From assembly GCF_015751785.1 (NCBI RefSeq), contig NZ_JADOTY010000001.1, positions 2,728,001 to 2,792,000 of the forward strand: 64,000 nucleotides of DNA, written 5' to 3'. The notes below the pieces were generated by a model. It worked only from the letters and a program-made list of their open reading frames with translations, had not been told where the DNA came from and did not search any database. The position numbers were made by a program, and so were the translations under genes. Source of the DNA: Micromonospora vinacea (GTDB taxonomy: Bacteria; Actinomycetota; Actinomycetes; Mycobacteriales; Micromonosporaceae). Shown piece after piece: positions 54,537 through 64,000 of this stretch (positions are counted from its first letter, which is position 1; every line of letters begins with the position of its first letter).

Positions 54537-55214
54537 ATGACTGGTGTTGCGCTCGCCGAGGAGTTGCTGCTCCTCGCCTACGACGACACGACCGGCAAGG
54601 CGACCATGCCGCGGATCAGCCTGGATCTGGGCATGGCCGCCGCGGTGCTGGTCGAGCTGGCCCTGGCCGGCCGGATCGCGTACGCCGACGGGTCCCTGAC
54701 GGTGATCGACCCGACGCCGACCGGCGAGCCGTTCAGCGACGACGTCCTCAGCCGGATCGCCGCCGACACCCCGCACACCCCGGCGTCCTGGGTGCAGCGT
54801 CTGCGGCACGGCCTGCGCGACCGGATCCTCGCCGACCTGTGCCGGCAGGGCGTCGTCCGGGACATCGACGAGACCGAGCTGGGCTTCATCCACGTGCACC
54901 GTTACCCGGTCGTGGACACCTCCGTCGAGGCGGAGACCCGCCAGCGGCTGGCCGAGGCGCTGACCGGCGCGGCAGCCCCGGACGAGCGGACCGCCGCGCT
55001 GGCCACCCTCGTCGTGGTGCTCCGGATGGAGTCCGCGCTCGGGGTGAGCGGAGAGGCCGCCGCCGACGCCCGCCGCCGGTTGACGGAGATCGCCACCGGC
55101 GCCGGGTTCTCCGGCGAGGTGAGCACCGACGACTCGGTGGTCCGCCCGTCGGTCGGCCTGGTCGTCGCCGCCCTGGCCCGGGCCGTCGACCAGGCCCTCG
55201 GCCCTCGCCGCTGA
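54537..55214 (+). CDS. GPP34 (GOLPH3/VPS74-like) family protein
   Basis: The 225-residue protein is a bacterial GOLPH3-type helical protein: LAEELLLLAYDDTTGK start, DLGMAAAVLVELALAGRI, then helices around SWVQRLRHGLRDRILADL and the C-terminal VVAALARAVDQAL helix. Eukaryotic members bind phosphatidylinositol 4-phosphate and Golgi glycosyltransferases; many actinobacteria carry several copies of unknown function. It stands alone between upp and the convergent pmmB. Confidence 0.85.
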   Translation: MTGVALAEELLLLAYDDTTGKATMPRISLDLGMAAAVLVELALAGRIAYADGSLTVIDPTPTGEPFSDDVLSRIAADTPHTPASWVQRLRHGLRDRILADLCRQGVVRDIDETELGFIHVHRYPVVDTSVEAETRQRLAEALTGAAAPDERTAALATLVVVLRMESALGVSGEAAADARRRLTEIATGAGFSGEVSTDDSVVRPSVGLVVAALARAVDQALGPRR

Positions 55215-55259
55215 CTCTCGGCCCGCGCCGCTGACCGTCGGGTCGACCCCGCTCGGCGT

Positions 55260-55335
55260 GCCCTTTGCTCTGCACCCGCCCAGGCGCCACCGACCGACAG
55301 TGGAATGGCGCTTCTGCGGGTGCAGAGCAAAGGGC
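55260..55335. terminator. Long bidirectional hairpin between the GPP34 gene and pmmB
   Basis: Arms of 30 nt (55260-55289 and 55306-55335) pair over an outer perfect 20 bp, a 2-nt internal mismatch and an inner 8 bp with one G-U, leaving a 16-nt loop. It lies between convergent genes. The right arm contains GGCGCTTCTGCG, shared with the terminator at 38037-38080. Confidence 0.8.
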
Positions 55336-55364
55336 GGACCTGTTGTGGGTGGGTGCTGCGGGGT

Positions 55365-57032
55365 TCAGATGCCAAGGGCCGCGCTGACCTCAGCGCGGAG
55401 CGCGGCAACGGCCGACGCCGCCCTGCTGCGGGCCGTCCGGACGTCACCGTCCACGACCGGTTCCACCACCTCGAGGTACGCCTTGAGCTTCGGCTCGGTG
55501 CCGGACGGGCGGATCACCACCCGGGCCGTCGCGGTCCGCAGGATCACCACGTCCGACTCGGGCAGCAGGTCCCGGGCGCTGTCCACCGACTGCCCGAGCA
55601 GGGTGGCAGGGGTGTGTGCCCGGATCCGGGCCATCGCGTCGGCGATGACCCGCAGGTCGTCCACCCGGACGGAGAGCTGGTCGGTGTGGTGCACGCCGAA
55701 CTCCGCGGCCAGCTCGTCCAGCCGGTCCGTCAGCGTGCGACCCTGCGCCTTCAGGCCGGCGGCCAGCTCGGCCACCGTCAGCGCGGCGGTGATGCCGTCC
55801 TTGTCCCGGACGTGTTCCGGGGCGACGCAGTAGCCGAGCGCCTCCTCGTAGCCGAAGACCAGCGGCGCGCTTCCACCTCCGGCCCGCACGATCCACTTGA
55901 AGCCGGTCAGCGTCTCGTCGTACGGCAGGCCCCGGGCCGCGCACATCGCCCGCAGCAGTGACGACGACACGATGGTGGTGGCGTACAGCCCGGTGACGCC
56001 CCGGCGCATCAGGTGGTCGGCGAGCAGGACGCCCACCTCGTCGCCGCGCAGCATCCGCCAGCCGTCGCGGTCGTCCCGGACGACCACGGCGCAACGGTCG
56101 GCGTCCGGGTCGTTGGCGATGGCGAGGTCCGCGCCGGTCGAGTCGGCCAGCGCGATCAGCCGGTCCACCGCACCCGGCTCCTCCGGGTTGGGGAACGACA
56201 CGGTGGGAAACGCCGGGTCCGGTTCGGCCTGGTCGGGCACCACCCCGGGGGTCGGGAAGCCGGCGCGGGCGAAGGCGGCGGTGAGCACCGCCGCGCCCAC
56301 CCCGTGCAGCGGCGTGTACGCCACCGTCAGGTCCCGTGGCCCGTCCGGGTCGATCACGGCTGTGGCCCGTTCGACGTACGAGGCGACCAGGTCGTCGCCG
56401 AGCACCTGACCGGGCTCGCCCAGCGGCACCTGGGTCAGCGGCCCGACCGATCGGATGGCCGCCTCGATGCCGGCGTCGGCGGGTGGCACGATCTGCGCGC
56501 CAGCGCCCAACTCGCCGCCCAGCTCCGCGCCCAGATAGACCTTGTAGCCGTTGTCCTGCGGCGGGTTGTGGCTGGCCGTGACCATCACCCCGGCGACACC
56601 GCCGAGGTGCCGCACGGCGTACGCCAGCACCGGGGTGGGCAGCGGGCGGGGCAGCAGCAGCGCCGGGCGGCCAGCGCCGGTGGCCACCTCGGCGGTGCGC
56701 TCGGCGAACTCCCGGGAGCCGTGCCGGGCGTCGTACCCGATCACCAGCGGGCCGGTGCCGCCCTGGGCCGCGAGCCAGGTGACCAGGCCGGCAGCGGCCT
56801 GGGTGACAACGGCGAGGTTCATGCCGTTCGGGCCGGCGCGCAACGGGCCGCGCAGGCCCGCCGTGCCGAAGGTCAGCGGGCCGGCGAACCGGTCGGCCAG
56901 CTCCGGGGCGCTCGCCGGCAGCCCGTCGAGCACGGCCGTCAGCTCGTCCCGGCTGGCCGGGTCGGGGTCGTCGGCCAGCCAGCGCCGGGCTTGCTCGCGA
57001 ATGTCGTCGATGTCAGTGGTGTCCGCCGCCAT
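55365..57032 (-). CDS. pmmB: Phospho-sugar mutase (PmmB/PGM2-like), possible phosphopentomutase
   Basis: The 555-residue alpha-D-phosphohexomutase has the active-site serine loop GVMVTASHNPPQDNGYK, the metal-binding DPDADRCAV and a C-terminal phosphate-binding VIRPSGTEPKLK. Its size and N-terminus match PmmB of mycobacteria and PGM2 rather than the shorter ManB/GlmM. PGM2 is a phosphopentomutase, and this gene lies by upp, deoC and deoA, so (deoxy)ribose 1-phosphate to 5-phosphate isomerisation is a likely role; glucose or mannose phosphates are also possible. ATG 57032 is chosen over TTG/GTG codons just upstream. Confidence 0.88.
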   Translation of the reverse strand: MAADTTDIDDIREQARRWLADDPDPASRDELTAVLDGLPASAPELADRFAGPLTFGTAGLRGPLRAGPNGMNLAVVTQAAAGLVTWLAAQGGTGPLVIGYDARHGSREFAERTAEVATGAGRPALLLPRPLPTPVLAYAVRHLGGVAGVMVTASHNPPQDNGYKVYLGAELGGELGAGAQIVPPADAGIEAAIRSVGPLTQVPLGEPGQVLGDDLVASYVERATAVIDPDGPRDLTVAYTPLHGVGAAVLTAAFARAGFPTPGVVPDQAEPDPAFPTVSFPNPEEPGAVDRLIALADSTGADLAIANDPDADRCAVVVRDDRDGWRMLRGDEVGVLLADHLMRRGVTGLYATTIVSSSLLRAMCAARGLPYDETLTGFKWIVRAGGGSAPLVFGYEEALGYCVAPEHVRDKDGITAALTVAELAAGLKAQGRTLTDRLDELAAEFGVHHTDQLSVRVDDLRVIADAMARIRAHTPATLLGQSVDSARDLLPESDVVILRTATARVVIRPSGTEPKLKAYLEVVEPVVDGDVRTARSRAASAVAALRAEVSAALGI

Positions 57033-57080
57033 GCCCCTTGATAGCACGGCGACGGATCATCGCTGCGGGTTCCCTCCGGC

Positions 57081-59183
57081 TCAGCCGTTCCCGGTGAGCT
57101 GGAACGTCCGCGCCATCTCGTCGAAGATCGGCTTGCTCTCCGCGAACTTGGCGTCCGTGGCGGTGAGGTAGAACGAGTACGCCTTGCCGTCCTGCGCCAC
57201 GCCCCGCCAGACGCCGTGCCGCATCGCGTCACCCTCGCCGCAGGTGTACTCGAATTCGGCGGCCGGCTTGCTGGCCAACTCCGTCTCGGCGGAGGAGATC
57301 TGGTTGTACGGCTTGACGCAGGAGGTGCTCCGGGTCTTGAGGCCGTTCTCGGCCGTCTCGGCCCACCGGGTGGAGCTGCTTGTCCACTTCTCGGTGATGA
57401 TGCGGACCTTGCGGCCGCTGTCCGCCGGGTCGATGTAGTCGGTGTACGAGCCGCCGGTGGCCTTCTTCCAGCCCTTCGGCACCATGACCTGGATCCCGCG
57501 GGCGGTGTGCTCCTGCATCTCGAGCGTGGGTGCCGCCGGGGCGGACGCGCTGGGCTGCGCCGCGGGGGTGTTCGGCGGGGCGTCCTCGCCGCCGGAGAGC
57601 GCCACAGCGGTGAGCAGCAGCACCACGACCAGCCCGCCGGCCGCGGCGAGCTGCACCTTGCGCGGCCAGCCCTTGACCGTGGTGACGAGCTGACCACCGG
57701 TGGCCCGGACCTTGTCCAGCGCGCTGCCGCCCGAAGCGGCGGGTGCGGTGGCCCAGGGCTGGCCGGTGCCCGGCACCGACCACTGGTTGCCGCCGCCGTA
57801 GGTGCCGCCGATGCGCTGGGTGGCCTCCGGTGCGCCGCCGTACCCGACCTGCTGGGTGGCGTCGGCCGGGCTGCCGTAGCTGACCCGCTGGGTGGCGTCG
57901 GGGTGCCCGCCGGCGTCCACCCGTTGGGTGGCGTCCGCGTTGCCGCCGTAGGTGCGCCCGGCCGCCGGTCGGCCAGGTGCCGGCATCGCGCCGGTCGGCG
58001 TGTGCAGTGGACCGGCCAACGCGTCGGCGCTGGTCTCGTCGAGGCCCCCGGTGGTGCCGGCCGGGGGAGCCGCCTGTGGGCGTTCGCCGCGGCGCAGCGC
58101 GGCCAGCCGGTCGGTCAGGGACTCACCCGGGGCCAGCATCGCCTTGCCACCGATCTGGCTGTCCGGCTTCGGCTCCGGCTGGGGCGGCGGGAGGACGGGA
58201 ATGGGACGCTGCTGCACCGGCACCACGGCGTACGGGTCGGTGACCGAGTGCACGGCCGTCGCCGTGCTGCCCAGCGGGCCGGCGAGCAGCTCGCGCAGCA
58301 TGGCCCGGGAGGTGTGCACGTCGAGCCGGCGCGCGGGGTCCTTCTCCAGCAGGCCCATCAGCACCCGGGTCAGCGGGCCGCTGCGCTGCGGCGGGGCGGG
58401 TGGGTCCTCCACCACGGCGTGCATGGTCTCGATCGGGTCGCCCTTGTCGAACGGGGGCCGCCCCTCGACCGCCGTGTAGAGCGTCACACCCAGTGAGAAG
58501 AGGTCGCTGGGCGGGCCGAACTCCTGGCCCATGGCCCGCTCGGGCGAGATGAAGTGCGGTGAGCCGAGCACCATGCCGGGGGTGGTGAGCTGCACGTCGG
58601 TGGGCATCCGGGCGACCCCGAAGTCGGTCAGCACGCAGCGCCCGTCGGTGCAGATCAGCACGTTGGCGGGTTTGACGTCGCGGTGCAGCACGCCGATCGC
58701 GTGCGCGACCTCCAACGCGCCCAGCAGCGCGATGCCGATCTTGGCGACGGCGCGGGGCGCGACAGGCCCGTCCTCGATCACCATGTCGGCGAGGCTGCGG
58801 GCGTCCAGCAGTTCCATCACGATCCACGGCCGACCGGCCTCGGTGACCACGTCGTACACCTGCACCACCGCGGGGTGCTGGATGGCGGCGGCGGCGCGGG
58901 CCTCGCGCAGGGTGCGTTCGTACATCGCGTCGCGGTCGCTGGGGGCCAGCCCCGGGGGCAGGACGACCTCCTTCACCGCCACGTCACGGCGCAGCAGTGT
59001 GTCTGTGGCGCGCCACACCGTGCCCATGCCGCCGTTGCCCACCGAGGACCGCAGCGAGTACCGGCCACCAATGGTGGTGCCGGGCGCCGCTCGTCCGTTG
59101 GCGGGACTAACTGGTCCGCCGCTCCACGTCGGGATCTGAGTCACAGAAAAGCCACCGGGGGAAATCGAGGGGGGCTGGGACAC
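57081..59183 (-). CDS. Transmembrane Ser/Thr protein kinase
   Basis: The 700-residue protein has a Hanks-type kinase domain (residues about 41-300: [17 protein letters not shown] Lys71, [14 protein letters not shown], and SPE in place of APE). A long linker contains four (D/E)ATQ(R/Q)(V/I) units at 418, 430, 442 and 454, an exact 12-residue period. A single membrane helix (511-530) and an external domain of about 165 residues with two Cys follow; this resembles no PASTA repeat. GTG 59183 follows a G-rich ribosome-binding site. Ligand and targets are unknown. Confidence 0.92.
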   Translation of the reverse strand: MSQPPSISPGGFSVTQIPTWSGGPVSPANGRAAPGTTIGGRYSLRSSVGNGGMGTVWRATDTLLRRDVAVKEVVLPPGLAPSDRDAMYERTLREARAAAAIQHPAVVQVYDVVTEAGRPWIVMELLDARSLADMVIEDGPVAPRAVAKIGIALLGALEVAHAIGVLHRDVKPANVLICTDGRCVLTDFGVARMPTDVQLTTPGMVLGSPHFISPERAMGQEFGPPSDLFSLGVTLYTAVEGRPPFDKGDPIETMHAVVEDPPAPPQRSGPLTRVLMGLLEKDPARRLDVHTSRAMLRELLAGPLGSTATAVHSVTDPYAVVPVQQRPIPVLPPPQPEPKPDSQIGGKAMLAPGESLTDRLAALRRGERPQAAPPAGTTGGLDETSADALAGPLHTPTGAMPAPGRPAAGRTYGGNADATQRVDAGGHPDATQRVSYGSPADATQQVGYGGAPEATQRIGGTYGGGNQWSVPGTGQPWATAPAASGGSALDKVRATGGQLVTTVKGWPRKVQLAAAGGLVVVLLLTAVALSGGEDAPPNTPAAQPSASAPAAPTLEMQEHTARGIQVMVPKGWKKATGGSYTDYIDPADSGRKVRIITEKWTSSSTRWAETAENGLKTRSTSCVKPYNQISSAETELASKPAAEFEYTCGEGDAMRHGVWRGVAQDGKAYSFYLTATDAKFAESKPIFDEMARTFQLTGNG

Positions 59184-59338
59184 AACCCCCCTATCTTGCT
59201 GGTTCCGACGCCCGATGCGAAAGCCGACGCGACGGACGTTTATCGAAGTCGACAGAACGTGCCCTGTCGTTCACCACGAGTCGACCGGTCGGGACGCACT
59301 GTGCGGTATCCCTCACCCGACGACGTGGCCAGGCGTCC

Positions 59339-59344
59339 TACCAT
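59339..59344 (+). promoter_or_regulatory. Leaderless -10 box (TACCAT) for the acyl-CoA mutase gene
   Basis: TACCAT lies 6 nt before the ATG at 59351, again with no ribosome-binding site. Confidence 0.6.
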
Positions 59345-59350
59345 CCGGGG

Positions 59351-60934
<1,584 letters not shown>

Positions 60935-61401
60935 GCGCGCTTCTGAGCGCCCGATCCCGTCCGGGGCCCGGGGCGCGGTGTGTCCGGCGGGCTCAGCGGG
61001 TACCCGGTCGGTTGAGCCGGGACGCACACCGTGTGCGCCCACGGAGGGTGAGTGCATGTGAGCGTCCTTATCCGGCTCGTTGCGGAGTGTGGTCGGTTAA
61101 TTGTCGGAGTGTCAGTTCACCACCCCGACTAATGCGACAATTTGGCAACGGGGCTCCGACTGGCGCCGGGATTCGTGACCGCCGCGATCGGTTACGCGTT
61201 GTAGGAGGTGAGGGGCTGATGACGGCGTTCGACCGTGATCTACCTGCTGTCCCCCGCCTTGACGAGCGCCCTCAGCAGGGCATACGTGACTCTGCGCGGT
61301 CCGATCATTACCGTAACGAGGTTGCGCAGCGTCACCGTCGGAGGTCTAGGCTGTCTGCTGTCCCCGATGATCCATCCATTCCTAGTGATCGAGAATTCGA
61401 C
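60935..61401 (+). other. 467-bp leader/intergenic region before the M20 amidohydrolase
   Basis: No convincing conserved gene is seen. It opens with a near-tandem CGCTTCTGAGCG duplication at the mutase stop. It holds a short palindrome CGCACACCGTGTGCG at 61023-61037 and an inverted repeat ATTGTCG/CGACAAT around 61098-61141. A strong ribosome-binding site AGGAGGTGA (61204-61212) precedes ATG 61219, which is in frame with the amidohydrolase. The codons from 61219 to 61401 lack the G/C third-position bias of the genome. A TAGGCT -10-like box lies at 61347-61352. Confidence 0.5.
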
Positions 61402-62661
61402 GTGACGAGTGCGTTGACGCTGCCCACAAGTGGCCAGCTGGCGTCGTCCTGGCCGGAGACGCCACCGGGATCCCAGCCCCTGCCCCGCGAGCTGGACCAC
61501 CTTCTCGCGCTCCGGGTACCGGGGCTGATCGCTACGCGCCGTCACCTCCACTCGCACCCTGAGCTCTCCGGCAACGAGTTCGAGACGGCCGCGCTGATCG
61601 CCCGGGAGCTGTCGCTGGCCGGGTTGAACCCGCGCCTGCTGCCCAAGGGCAACGGCGTGATCTGCGACGTCAACGGCGTGCCGGACGGCCCGGTCGTGGC
61701 GCTGCGCGCCGACATCGACGCCCTGCCGCTCGACGATCCCAAGGACGTCCCGTACCGGTCGACAGTGGAGGGCGTCTGCCACGCCTGCGGGCACGACGTG
61801 CACACCTCGATCCTGCTCGGCGTCGGCATGCTGCTGGCCCAGCTCGCCGACCTCGGCGAGCTGGACGGCCGGGTCCGGCTCATCTTCCAGCCGGCCGAGG
61901 AGATCCTGCCCTGCGGTTCGCTGGAGGTCATCGAGGCCGGCGGCCTGGACGACGTGGTGCAGATCTTCGCGCTGCACTGCGACCCGAACCTGCCGGTGGG
62001 CAAGGTCGGCCTGCGGGTCGGCCCGATCACCGCGGCCGCCGACAACGTGACCGTCCGGCTGTCCGGCCCGGGCGGGCACACCGCCCGCCCGCACCTGACC
62101 GTCGACATGGTCGACGCGCTCGGTCGGCTGATCACCGAGGTGCCCGCCCTGGTCAGCCGCCGGGTGCCGGCCAACAGCGGCCTGCTGTTGGTCTTCGGCC
62201 ACGCCTCGGCCGGCACCCGCTACAACGTCATCCCGTCCGAGGCCAGCGCCTCCGGCACCCTCCGGGTGATGGACCGCGACACCTGGGAGCGGGCTCCCAA
62301 GATCGTCGCTCAGGTGGTGCGGGACGTGATCGCACCGACCGGCGCCACTGTCGACCTGGAATACCTGCGCGGCCGGCCGCCGGTGTGCAACGACTCCCGT
62401 GCCATCCAGGTGCTGACCGCCGCCACCGCCGCCGCGCTCGGCCCGGACGGGATCGCCGAGACACCGCAGAGCATGGGCGGCGAGGACTTCTCCTGGTACC
62501 TGGAGTACGTCCCCGGCGCCCTCGCCCGGCTCGGCGTGGGTCGCTCCGGCCCCAACGTCGACCTGCACCGCGCGAGCTTCGACGTGGACGAGCGGGCCAT
62601 CGCGGTGGGCGTCCGCGTCATGGTGCAGACCGCGCTGCGGGCACTGGCGGCGGCGCGCTGA
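61402..62661 (+). CDS. M20 family amidohydrolase
   Basis: The 419-residue metallopeptidase-fold hydrolase has RRHLHSHPELSG (46-57), the metal-binding HACGHD (127-132), FQPAEE (162-167) and GGEDFSWYL near the C-terminus. Members remove acyl groups from amino acids or cleave indole-amino-acid conjugates; the substrate is unknown. I start at GTG 61402 (VTSALTLPT) because codons upstream look non-coding. An in-frame ATG at 61219 with an excellent ribosome-binding site would add 61 residues. The 3' end overlaps the convergent DUF4349 gene by 44 bp. Confidence 0.9.
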   Translation: MTSALTLPTSGQLASSWPETPPGSQPLPRELDHLLALRVPGLIATRRHLHSHPELSGNEFETAALIARELSLAGLNPRLLPKGNGVICDVNGVPDGPVVALRADIDALPLDDPKDVPYRSTVEGVCHACGHDVHTSILLGVGMLLAQLADLGELDGRVRLIFQPAEEILPCGSLEVIEAGGLDDVVQIFALHCDPNLPVGKVGLRVGPITAAADNVTVRLSGPGGHTARPHLTVDMVDALGRLITEVPALVSRRVPANSGLLLVFGHASAGTRYNVIPSEASASGTLRVMDRDTWERAPKIVAQVVRDVIAPTGATVDLEYLRGRPPVCNDSRAIQVLTAATAAALGPDGIAETPQSMGGEDFSWYLEYVPGALARLGVGRSGPNVDLHRASFDVDERAIAVGVRVMVQTALRALAAAR

Positions 62662-63562
62662 CCGGCGCGACCAGAGCCGGGGCCTTGCGCCGCCGGCGCA
62701 ACACCACAAGCAGCACCGCCAGCGGTACGCCGAGCGCCACCAGCCAGGGCAGCAACGCGCCCAGCACCGTGAGCAGGACGGTCATCGAGACGACGAACGC
62801 CTTCCAACCGCCCCTGAGTCCGACCAGGAAGCCGGTCTCGGCCTTCTCCTCGGTGGCCTTCGCCCTCGGCCCGGCCAGCGACACGGTGATCGTGGAGAGG
62901 GCGGTCAGGTCGGCCAGGCGTCGCTTCTTGGCCTCCAGCGATGCCAGGTCGGCCTCCCGGCGACCCAACTCGTTCTCCAGCGACACCAGGTCGGTGATCG
63001 AGGAAGCCCGGGCCAGCAACCGGCGGGCGCTCTCCACCCGCGCGCGCTGGCTGGCGATCCGGGCGTCCAGGTCGACGGTCTCCTCGGTGACGTCCTGAGT
63101 GTCGATCTCCCGGCTCTGCTGCCGACCGAGCTTCGCCATCTCCTCCACCACGTCGGTGAACTTCGCCGCCGGCACCCGTAGCTCCAGCTCCGCCACCGCG
63201 TCGTCGTCGTCGGCACTGCGCCGCTGGTCGCCGCCGACGAAGCCACCGGCCCGGGTGACCACGGCGGTGGCCTCGCGGGCGGCCGAGTCCACATCGTCCA
63301 CCTGCACCCGCATCGTTCCGGTGTAGATGATCGCCCGCTGGTCGACCCGCAGGTCCGGTGCTCCGGCCCCGGCCCCCTCCGGTGCGCCGGCGGCGGCGTC
63401 CCGGCCCGCCTCGCCACCGTTGGCCGCTGGCGCCTCTGCCGCCGAGCCAGCGGTGTCCTTCGACCCGCTGTCGCCGGCACCGCATCCCGTCAGCGCCAAC
63501 GCCGCCGCCAGTGTCGTCGCCGCCAGCAGCGCACTGCGGCGTCGTCCCACCTGTCCGTCCAT
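62618..63562 (-). CDS. DUF4349 lipoprotein
   Basis: The 314-residue protein starts with a lipoprotein signal (AATTLAAALALTGC lipobox). A Gly/Ala-rich spacer, a DUF4349 domain (IIYTGTMRVQVDDVDSAARE, GGFVGGDQRR) and a coiled coil (ARIASQRARVESARRLL through LASLEAKKRRLADLTALS) follow. One or two C-terminal membrane helices and a basic tail end it. Being anchored at both ends suggests it spans the outer membrane face; the function is unknown. ATG 63562 is preceded by GGGAGCGGGG. Confidence 0.85.
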   Translation of the reverse strand: MDGQVGRRRSALLAATTLAAALALTGCGAGDSGSKDTAGSAAEAPAANGGEAGRDAAAGAPEGAGAGAPDLRVDQRAIIYTGTMRVQVDDVDSAAREATAVVTRAGGFVGGDQRRSADDDDAVAELELRVPAAKFTDVVEEMAKLGRQQSREIDTQDVTEETVDLDARIASQRARVESARRLLARASSITDLVSLENELGRREADLASLEAKKRRLADLTALSTITVSLAGPRAKATEEKAETGFLVGLRGGWKAFVVSMTVLLTVLGALLPWLVALGVPLAVLLVVLRRRRKAPALVAPVSAPPPVPAARSAP

Positions 63563-63676
63563 CCCCGCTCCCATCGTCGTCAACCGGTGTGGCGATAGCT
63601 CGGACGCGACGCGCACGCCGGCTGGTTCCGGCAGACTGCGCTGAGGACGTCACGATTCGATAATCGAGGAGTCACG

Positions 63677-64000
63677 ATGCGGCTCACCAAGTACGCCCAC
63701 TCCTGTCTCCGGGTGGAACACGACGGGGGAGTGCTCGTCGTCGACCCCGGGGTGTTCGGCGACGCCGAGGCGGCGCTGGACGGTGCGGACGCGGTGCTGA
63801 TCACCCACCAACACCCCGACCACCTCGACCTGGCAGCGGTACGCCTTCAGCTCGACCGGCAACCGTTCCCGATCCACGGGCCCGCCTCGCTCGCCGACAC
63901 CCTGGGCGACGCGGCGGACGTGCTGCGCCCGGTCAGCGTCGGTGAGTCATTCACCGCCGCCGGGGTCGCCGTGCGCGCGTACGGGGGGCGGCACGCCGTG
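63677..64000 (+). CDS. Metallo-beta-lactamase-fold hydrolase (UlaG/YtnP-like), partial
   Basis: The first 108 residues are visible; the gene runs off the window. The start MRLTKYAHSCLRVEHDGG and the metal-binding motif ITHQHPDHLD show an MBL-fold hydrolase of the UlaG-like group. ATG 63677 has GAGGA about 7 nt upstream and a GATAAT -10-like box at 63659-63664. It is divergent from the DUF4349 gene. The substrate is unknown. Confidence 0.88.
   Translation, partial: MRLTKYAHSCLRVEHDGGVLVVDPGVFGDAEAALDGADAVLITHQHPDHLDLAAVRLQLDRQPFPIHGPASLADTLGDAADVLRPVSVGESFTAAGVAVRAYGGRHAV

Noticed and set aside
60935-61218. A c-di-AMP (ydaO-type) riboswitch before the M20 hydrolase
   Set aside because: The leader has inverted repeats, but the conserved core blocks of that class could not be recognised.

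Overview
This is a high-GC actinobacterial chromosome segment, most likely from Micromonospora or a close member of the Micromonosporaceae. The evidence is a strong G/C third-codon bias, many GTG starts, many TANNNT -10 boxes 6-8 nt before a start codon (leaderless transcripts), and actinobacterial marker loci: a conservon, DUF742, GPP34, and a pmmB-upp-deoC-add-deoA-cdd salvage neighbourhood. Genes are dense. I see no rRNA, tRNA, CRISPR array, prophage or intact insertion sequence, so it reads as core chromosome rather than an island.

Layout. 0-3.3 kb: sulfate activation (cysQ, cysD, cysN). 3.3-5.6 kb: galK and galE on the minus strand, separated by a tandem 55-bp repeat. 5.8-10.9 kb: a CorC-like CBS protein, trpS, a 2H phosphoesterase, a YihY membrane protein, a small GntR regulator, an unknown gene and a VOC protein. 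11-17.8 kb: a maltose-type locus (GH13 glucosidase, LacI repressor, malE-malF-malG) with clustered CTTGC/GCAAG operator half-sites. 18-20.9 kb: a GT2 / small membrane protein / GT-C-like operon and a small membrane protein. 21-32.5 kb: a BMP-type nucleoside ABC importer (lipoprotein, double ATPase probably starting at CTG, two permeases), then cytidine deaminase, thymidine phosphorylase, a DUF4272 protein, RlmA-type rRNA methyltransferase, adenosine deaminase and uridine kinase.

32.7-37.8 kb: a complete conservon (sensor kinase-like CvnA, roadblock CvnB, DUF742 CvnC, GTPase CvnD). It faces a convergent two-gene unit whose 806-residue protein has an IS110-transposase-like N-terminus and shares a C-terminal module with CvnA. 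41.7-42.8 kb: a PadR regulator and a partner membrane protein. 42.8-50.2 kb: cydABDC on the minus strand, behind a BlaI/M56 peptidase pair; BlaI-like CTAC/GTAG operators lie at both the blaI and cydA promoters. 50.5-57 kb: two aldehyde dehydrogenase homologues, deoC, upp, a GPP34 protein and a PmmB-type phosphosugar mutase, extending the nucleoside theme (deoxyribose phosphate to acetaldehyde to acetate). 57-64 kb: a Ser/Thr kinase, an acyl-CoA mutase large subunit without a cobalamin domain, an M20 amidohydrolase, a DUF4349 lipoprotein and a metallo-beta-lactamase-fold protein cut by the window end.

The least explained signal is a pair of 74-bp intergenic hairpins (27625-27698 and 50390-50463). 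Both have perfect 23-bp stems and a 28-nt loop. The loops match at 27 of 28 positions when read on opposite strands, while the stems are unrelated in sequence. I know of no described family with this design.
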